From positions 1 through 9,412 of the forward strand of contig CAYZPY010000099.1 in NCBI GenBank assembly GCA_964480425.1: a DNA stretch of 9,412 nt, read 5' to 3'. Both the position numbers and the translations under genes were made by a program. The stretch's first letter is position 1. The number at the start of each line of letters is the position of its first letter. This document shows, piece by piece, positions 6,438-9,412 of the stretch. The notes under the pieces were generated by a model. It was not told where the DNA came from. It saw nothing but the letters and a program-made list of their open reading frames with translations, and did no database searches. Source of the DNA: CAYYMD01 sp964480425 (GTDB lineage: Bacteria > Planctomycetota > Phycisphaerae > SM23-33).

Positions 6438-7736
6438 TTACTCGCCCTTGGGGTTAGTCACCCGTCCGGCGAAAAGGATGCTCCCGGTGGCGTTGTGGCG
6501 GATGAGGAAGATAAACGGATGGTCGGCCTTGAAGATTTTCGGCTTTGGCGGCTTTACCGGCATGGCCGTGGCCGTCATGACCACGGCTGTGGCGGCGGCG
6601 GCCTCGGTGCCCTCCTCGTCAACCGCCACAAACGCCTTGTGTATCACCGCAGAGAGGAACAGTTGCTCCACCGTCGCCATGCCTGAAAAATCCGCCTTCT
6701 GGGCCGAAAATGCCTCGTTCATGCCCATCTCGGCCAGTTTTTCGGCCAGCGTGAACTTGCTGGTGAACTCGAACTTCGGGAAGGCGACTTTCACCTCTCT
6801 GGGCCTCATCTTGCCGAGCCACTTTTTGAGATTTTCGCCCGAGAGTTTCTTCTCTAACTCGTCCAGGCCGTCCACTTTCCGCGGCAGCAGCACTATCATC
6901 GAAAGGTCGCGGGCCTTGTACGGCATTTCCAGGGCCTGGAAATCGTCGTTTTCCATATAGCCGAACCGCTCCTGCTGGTGCATCATCGCCGTTTCGACGC
7001 TCTTGTCGCCCGTAATGTGGAAGGTTCCGTCTTTTGTGGCTTCCTTTCCAAACTGATGCGCCCACTGGCTCTTGAAATACACCGCGTTGGTCAGCACCAT
7101 GCGGGTTTCCTCGTTCAGCACGCCGGGGGCGATTAGTTTCTTTATCTTGTTGCGAGTCTGCTTTTCGACCCAGTCGTTTATGGTTTTCCGGGCCGCTTCG
7201 GTCTCCTTGATGAAATCCACATGCCGAAGACCCGCTCCGTAATTCTTGCGCGTGAGTGTCAAAAACGCATCCTTCCACGGATACCCCTTCTGTCCCCAAA
7301 GCGCGTTGACAACCAGCAATTTATAGGCCGGTACGCGTTTAATCCTCAACATTCTGCCGCTCCTGACGTGCACCGGAATCGTCCGCGGCGAGTTAAGCGA
7401 TTTTATGATTTGCCCATATGCCGGGTGGATCTTCGCCTGCGGCAGTTTGAAGTGTAGCACCTCGGCCATCTGCTCGGCGGTGCGTCCGCGCGCGCCGCCG
7501 TAAGTCATCGCAAGGGCCGTGTGTATGTTCGCCGGCGAGAAGAACAGGTTGCCGTCGCCGTCGCCTGCCAGTTCCTGATACATCTCGAAGGCGAATTCAT
7601 TGCCGCCCGCGACGACTTTTTCCACGTCGCCCGGCCTGGGTGATTCCGGCGATACAGCAGACTCCTCATCCCCGCACACGCACGGGCATATCAGCGCCAA
7701 CACTGCCAACGCGGTCACGACGGTTGATTTGTTCAC
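6438..7736 (-). CDS. Secreted serpin (serine protease inhibitor), inhibitory type
   Basis: Counting from the GTG at 7736, the protein has 432 residues. A signal peptide (about 1-23, with a cysteine-rich end) precedes a complete serpin fold: NLFFSPANIHTALAM (63-77), VLTNAVYFKSQW (214-225), DLSMIVLLP (277-285), HKAFVAVDEEGTEAAAAT (366-383) and the C-terminal DHPFIFLIR (405-413) with GSILFAGRV (418-426). The hinge EEGTEAAAAT is the small-residue pattern needed for loop insertion, so inhibition of a protease by the suicide mechanism is expected. The scissile bond falls around residues 387-392 (MTATAM, nominal P1 T390), suggesting an elastase- or subtilisin-like target rather than a trypsin-like one. 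The proline/lysine-rich stretch after it (393-400) is longer than in human serpins. The frame stays open upstream to 7847, but the GTG with a good ribosome-binding site gives a clean signal peptide. It is convergent with trpD, 19 bp apart. Confidence 0.93.
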   Translation of the reverse strand: MNKSTVVTALAVLALICPCVCGDEESAVSPESPRPGDVEKVVAGGNEFAFEMYQELAGDGDGNLFFSPANIHTALAMTYGGARGRTAEQMAEVLHFKLPQAKIHPAYGQIIKSLNSPRTIPVHVRSGRMLRIKRVPAYKLLVVNALWGQKGYPWKDAFLTLTRKNYGAGLRHVDFIKETEAARKTINDWVEKQTRNKIKKLIAPGVLNEETRMVLTNAVYFKSQWAHQFGKEATKDGTFHITGDKSVETAMMHQQERFGYMENDDFQALEMPYKARDLSMIVLLPRKVDGLDELEKKLSGENLKKWLGKMRPREVKVAFPKFEFTSKFTLAEKLAEMGMNEAFSAQKADFSGMATVEQLFLSAVIHKAFVAVDEEGTEAAAATAVVMTATAMPVKPPKPKIFKADHPFIFLIRHNATGSILFAGRVTNPKGE

Positions 7737-7744
7737 GGTATTTT

Positions 7745-7750
7745 TCCTTT
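7745..7750 (-). promoter_or_regulatory. Shine-Dalgarno site of the serpin
   Basis: AAAGGA on the minus strand lies eight bases before GTG at 7736. It fixes the start there and rejects the 37-residue upstream extension, which is arginine-rich and would bury the signal peptide. Confidence 0.7.
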
Positions 7751-7940
7751 CAAAAGAGACCTTTGACCTTCTTCTATTCAATTTAACGGGCCTCCGCCAC
7801 CCCCGGTTCCCAAAAATAAAAACATGTCCCGCGCCGGCAAAAAGCATTCAGCCGCCGAAGCGCCCGCAAGGCCTTAACACAAACCAGGCGGCTATCCCCC
7901 CCACCGGCGATATTCGCGCGGGCGGGGAAATCTGCACCGC

Positions 7941-7969
7941 TTGACCCGAAACACTCGGCGGGCTAACAT
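7941..7969 (+). promoter_or_regulatory. Sigma70-type promoter of the tRNase Z-like gene
   Basis: TTGACC (7941-7946) and TAACAT (7964-7969) are exactly 17 bases apart and match consensus at five and four of six positions. The start site would be about 7976, only some 11 bases before the ATG. This fits the lack of a clear ribosome-binding site and suggests a nearly leaderless transcript. Confidence 0.55.
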
Positions 7970-7986
7970 TTCGCCTGTGAGTTTTT

Positions 7987-8850
7987 ATGAAGATCAGGCC
8001 GTACAAACTCTCGCAGATTGACATGGGCGATTTCACCCTGGCCGGATACAGCGTCGCCGGGGAGGAATCGGTCATCATCGCGCCGGAACTGGACTGCGCA
8101 TTCGACATAGGCAAGTGCCCCCGCGAGGCACTGACGGTCAACAACGTCCTGCTGACCCACGGTCACATGGACCACGTTGCCGGCCTGCCGTATTACTTCG
8201 CCCAGCGCGATTTCCAGGGCATCGAAGGCGGAAAGGCCCTGGTGCCCGAGGCGCTGGTGGACCCGCTGGAGGAACTGATGTCTGCGTGGGGACGCGTCGA
8301 GGGGCACGTCCCGCCGCACAAATTCGTGGGCCTCAAGGCGGGCAACGATTACCGGATTCGCCGGGACCTCATTGCCCGCGCTTTTCCCACCAACCACGTC
8401 CGCGGCTCGCTGGGCTACGCACTGATTGACGTGCGGCGGAAATTGAAGAAGGAATACCACGGGCTGACCGGACCGCAGATCGTCGAACTAAAGAACAAGG
8501 GCGTGGAGATAACCAACCGCACGGAGTTTCCGCTGGTGGCGTACCTCGGCGACACTGCCGTCGCCGAATACTCCACCCTGCCGTACGTGGCAAACGCCCG
8601 CGCGCTGCTCATCGAGTGTACCTTCCTGGACAACGAGCACCGCAGCCGCGCCGCCGCCGGTAAGCATCTCCACGCCTCGGAACTGCCCGACGTGCTGGAT
8701 GGCATGAACAATGAAAAAATCATCATCGTCCACATAACACGCCGCACCAACATGTTCGTGGCCAGAAAGATCCTCAAACAAACACTGCCAAAAGACATTC
8801 TCCACCGCCTGACCTTCCTGATGAGCAGAAAATACATCGAGGAAGATTAG
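7987..8850 (+). CDS. Metallo-beta-lactamase protein, short-form tRNase Z-like (RNase Z)
   Basis: This 287-residue protein carries the tRNase Z metal ligands in order: THGHMDH (57-63; H58, H60, D62, H63), NHV (136-138; H137), GDT (188-190; D189), HLHASE (227-232, where family members have HxHxSE) and H249 in VHITRRT. From memory it follows Arabidopsis-type short tRNase Z along its length: AFDIGKCP, a CFLDN-like TFLDN stretch, RKLKKEY.GL and GVEIT all have close counterparts there. The family cuts the 3' trailer from tRNA precursors, and tRNA-Ala in this window encodes no CCA, so such processing is needed. The last motif is HITRRT where tRNase Z usually has HFSxRY, so the active site is slightly divergent. 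Another metallo-hydrolase activity cannot be excluded. There is no signal peptide, so it is cytoplasmic. It is transcribed alone, divergently from the serpin. Confidence 0.82.
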   Translation: MKIRPYKLSQIDMGDFTLAGYSVAGEESVIIAPELDCAFDIGKCPREALTVNNVLLTHGHMDHVAGLPYYFAQRDFQGIEGGKALVPEALVDPLEELMSAWGRVEGHVPPHKFVGLKAGNDYRIRRDLIARAFPTNHVRGSLGYALIDVRRKLKKEYHGLTGPQIVELKNKGVEITNRTEFPLVAYLGDTAVAEYSTLPYVANARALLIECTFLDNEHRSRAAAGKHLHASELPDVLDGMNNEKIIIVHITRRTNMFVARKILKQTLPKDILHRLTFLMSRKYIEED

Positions 8851-8867
8851 CGTATGGTAGCCGTAGT

Positions 8868-8891
8868 GCGAGCGTCCGGCAGGATGCTCGC
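8868..8891. repeat. Strong hairpin after the tRNase Z-like gene
   Basis: GCGAGCGTCC (8868-8877) and GGATGCTCGC (8882-8891) form a 10-bp stem with one G-U pair and a GGCA tetraloop, read on the plus strand. It begins 17 bases after the stop codon of the tRNase Z-like gene, where a terminator would be expected, but no T-run follows. On the other strand it encodes residues 41-48 of the GIY-YIG remnant. It may be a dispersed palindrome that also stabilises the mRNA 3' end. Confidence 0.6.
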
Positions 8892-8892
8892 G

Positions 8893-8915
8893 AGATATCT
8901 GTTCACGGGATATCT
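8893..8915. repeat. Short inverted repeat AGATATC...GATATCT
   Basis: AGATATC (8893-8899) and GATATCT (8909-8915) are exact reverse complements with a 9-nt spacer, starting one base after the previous hairpin. Together they make a tandem-palindrome block at 8868-8915 that replaces the expected 3' half of the GIY-YIG gene. Confidence 0.4.
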
Positions 8916-9037
8916 ACCGGATTGATGTGTTTTCATGCGTTCGTTTAGATTATTTGTGGTCCCTGCGTAATGACTTCCGTCGGAACATCGAAGTATATAA
9001 AAGACTCCCACATTGCACTTCCCGATGTTTTCCAACT

Positions 9038-9056
9038 CCCTTTGACTTGCTCAGGG
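9038..9056. repeat. Degenerate palindromic element upstream of the GIY-YIG ORF
   Basis: CCCTTTGACTTGCTCAGGG has matching four-base ends (CCCT/AGGG) and a mostly unpaired centre. It closely resembles a CCTTCGACTTCGCTCAGG-type palindrome that I recall as scattered in environmental bacterial genomes, sometimes next to small GIY-YIG genes. That resemblance is recollection, not a search result. Confidence 0.35.
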
Positions 9057-9097
9057 CATCCGTCTCGCTTGCGCATTTCGCCATTTACATCCTTGTT

Positions 9098-9144
9098 AAA
9101 ATAAGAATGGCCGTCCATGGGCGAGTGCTGTCGTACGCACACGC
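9098..9144 (-). terminator. Possible terminator of tRNA-Ala
   Basis: Downstream of the tRNA, on the minus strand, GCGTGTGC (9144-9137) pairs with GCACTCGC (9128-9121) with one mismatch. A small ATGG/CCAT hairpin follows (9119-9108), and then a T-rich run (9107-9098). The T-run is interrupted and 14 bases from the main stem, so this is only a candidate. Confidence 0.28.
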
Positions 9145-9152
9145 GAGTCGAA

Positions 9153-9225
9153 TGGAGCCGCGGGGATTCGAACCCCGGACCTTCTGCATGCCATGCAGAC
9201 GCGCTCCCAGCTGCGCCACGGCCCC
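9153..9225 (-). tRNA. tRNA-Ala (anticodon GGC)
   Basis: The 73-nt cloverleaf is complete. The acceptor stem is GGGGCCG/CGGCTCC, including the G3-U70 pair that marks alanine tRNAs. The D arm is GCGC-AGCTGGGA-GCGC. The anticodon stem is TCTGC/GCAGA, with loop ATGGCAT giving anticodon GGC (plus-strand 9190-9192). The variable loop is AGGTC, and the T arm is CGGGG-TTCGAAT-CCCCG. The discriminator is A. The 3' CCA is not encoded, so it must be added by CCA-transferase after trailer removal. It reads GCC and GCU alanine codons; GCC is heavily used in the neighbouring genes. Confidence 0.97.
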
Positions 9226-9228
9226 GAT

Positions 9229-9251
9229 ATACCGGCCTCAATCGCCGGTAT
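9229..9251 (-). promoter_or_regulatory. Hairpin in the tRNA-Ala 5' leader
   Basis: ATACCGGC (9229-9236) and GCCGGTAT (9244-9251) are exact reverse complements with a 7-nt loop. The hairpin lies between the predicted start site (about 9250) and the mature 5' end at 9225, so the primary transcript would begin with it. It may help RNase P substrate folding or be an operator. Confidence 0.5.
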
Positions 9252-9256
9252 TGAGC

Positions 9257-9285
9257 ATTAGAAGCGATTATCGCATCTTTGTCAA
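9257..9285 (-). promoter_or_regulatory. Near-consensus sigma70 promoter of tRNA-Ala
   Basis: On the minus strand a perfect TTGACA (9285-9280), a 17-bp spacer and TCTAAT (9262-9257, five of six) place the start near 9250, about 25 bases before the mature tRNA. This is the strongest -35 element in the window, as expected for a stable RNA gene. Confidence 0.8.
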
Positions 9286-9412
9286 GCACAGGCCTGTTTC
9301 CCGGGCCGCCGGGGCGACGACGACGTCAGAGATGGCAAATATTTACACAATATTAATGATTTTATTTCAAACTGTGGGGTTTTTTCACAAGTTCATTCAT
9401 AACAAGGCCCTC
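9286..9412. other. AT-rich intergenic tail, no gene seen
   Basis: After a GC-rich patch (9300-9326) the sequence becomes AT-rich (9334-9370), with AATATT-type runs. A bulged inverted repeat, AACTGTG (9370-9376) with CACAAGTT (9386-9393), encloses a G3T6 loop. I find no open frame, promoter or RNA that I would defend; the region probably leads to a gene beyond the window. Confidence 0.4.

Larger units (their letters stand above)
7737..7986. other. Divergent intergenic region, serpin / tRNase Z-like gene
   Basis: This 250-bp gap holds the serpin ribosome-binding site and the promoter of the tRNase Z-like gene. For the serpin I see only a weak minus-strand candidate: TTGCCG (7841-7836), a 16-bp spacer and TATTTT (7819-7814), each matching four of six positions. 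An almost direct repeat, AAGGTC/AAAGGTC on the minus strand (7759-7771), lies just upstream of the serpin ribosome-binding site. I find no convincing small gene here. Confidence 0.4.
8847..9011 (-). pseudogene. Truncated GIY-YIG nuclease-like ORF
   Basis: The 54-residue frame from GTG at 9011 starts like a small single-domain GIY-YIG protein: VFYILRCSDGSHYAG (3-17), then LNERMKTHQSG (22-32). Y5, Y15, G17 and R25 match the nuclease core. Family members of this size class usually run 80-100 residues and have a conserved metal-binding glutamate in a later helix. That half is missing. Residues 33-54 show no family similarity, and residues 41-48 are encoded exactly by a palindromic hairpin (8868-8891). 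A ribosome-binding site (GGGAAG at 9018-9023, 6-nt spacing) supports the GTG start; the frame also extends to a TTG at 9035. The stop overlaps the end of the tRNase Z-like gene by four bases. It is probably a decayed or repeat-truncated copy without nuclease activity. Confidence 0.6.

Noticed and set aside
7737..7847. Upstream extension of the serpin frame by 37 codons
   Set aside because: The extension is arginine-rich and would hide the signal peptide. A GTG with AAAGGA eight bases upstream marks the real start.
8945..9289. Minus-strand open frame of 114 codons
   Set aside because: It runs straight through tRNA-Ala and overlaps the GIY-YIG remnant in another frame; no protein similarity seen.
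1..9412. CRISPR array, insertion sequence or prophage
   Set aside because: No regularly spaced repeats, transposase motifs, terminal repeats or phage genes were found by reading both strands.

Overview
The window looks like a chromosomal segment of a moderately GC-rich, free-living, probably Gram-negative-type bacterium. Exported proteins dominate: a tetraheme c-type cytochrome fusion, a periplasmic C-terminal processing protease and a secreted serpin. Together with weak or absent Shine-Dalgarno sequences and scattered single biosynthetic genes, this suggests a Planctomycetota/PVC-type lineage, probably known only from metagenome assemblies. That placement is inference from gene style; no marker gene here proves it.

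Layout, left to right. (1) Positions 1-57 may be the last codons of an upstream plus-strand gene, carrying a palindromic repeat. They are followed by a class I SAM methyltransferase (67-1068, +). (2) Two minus-strand genes, 10 bp or less apart, form a likely operon read leftward from about 5214: a large S41/CtpA-type processing protease (2496-5138), then an exported UshA-like metallophosphoesterase fused to a four-heme cytochrome c554-like domain (1116-2486). (3) A divergent promoter region (5139-5395) holds a near-consensus sigma70 promoter for the protease operon and a TATAAT element for trpD. Two look-alike inverted repeats (CCGCG-N6/7-CGCGG) sit just downstream of the two -10 elements. (4) trpD, anthranilate phosphoribosyltransferase (5396-6418, +), stands without other trp genes. 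(5) A secreted inhibitory-type serpin (6438-7736, -) is convergent with trpD. (6) A second divergent gap (7737-7986) leads to a tRNase Z-like metallo-beta-lactamase protein (7987-8850, +) that resembles plant short-form tRNase Z over its whole length. (7) A repeat-rich gap follows, with a truncated GIY-YIG nuclease ORF and strong palindromes. (8) tRNA-Ala(GGC) (9153-9225, -) has a textbook promoter and a 5' leader hairpin.

Themes. The protease and the phosphoesterase-cytochrome are probably made together and both act outside the cytoplasm, so envelope protein processing and redox chemistry may be linked, but the sequence does not show the substrate. A serpin a few kilobases from a secreted protease is suggestive only; S41 proteases are not classical serpin targets. 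tRNase Z and tRNA-Ala both belong to tRNA metabolism but lie on opposite strands and are not an operon. I see no CRISPR array, insertion sequence, prophage or conjugation gene. The least ordinary elements are the phosphoesterase-cytochrome fusion, the paired inverted repeats at the divergent promoters, and the GIY-YIG remnant whose 3' end is made of a palindromic hairpin.
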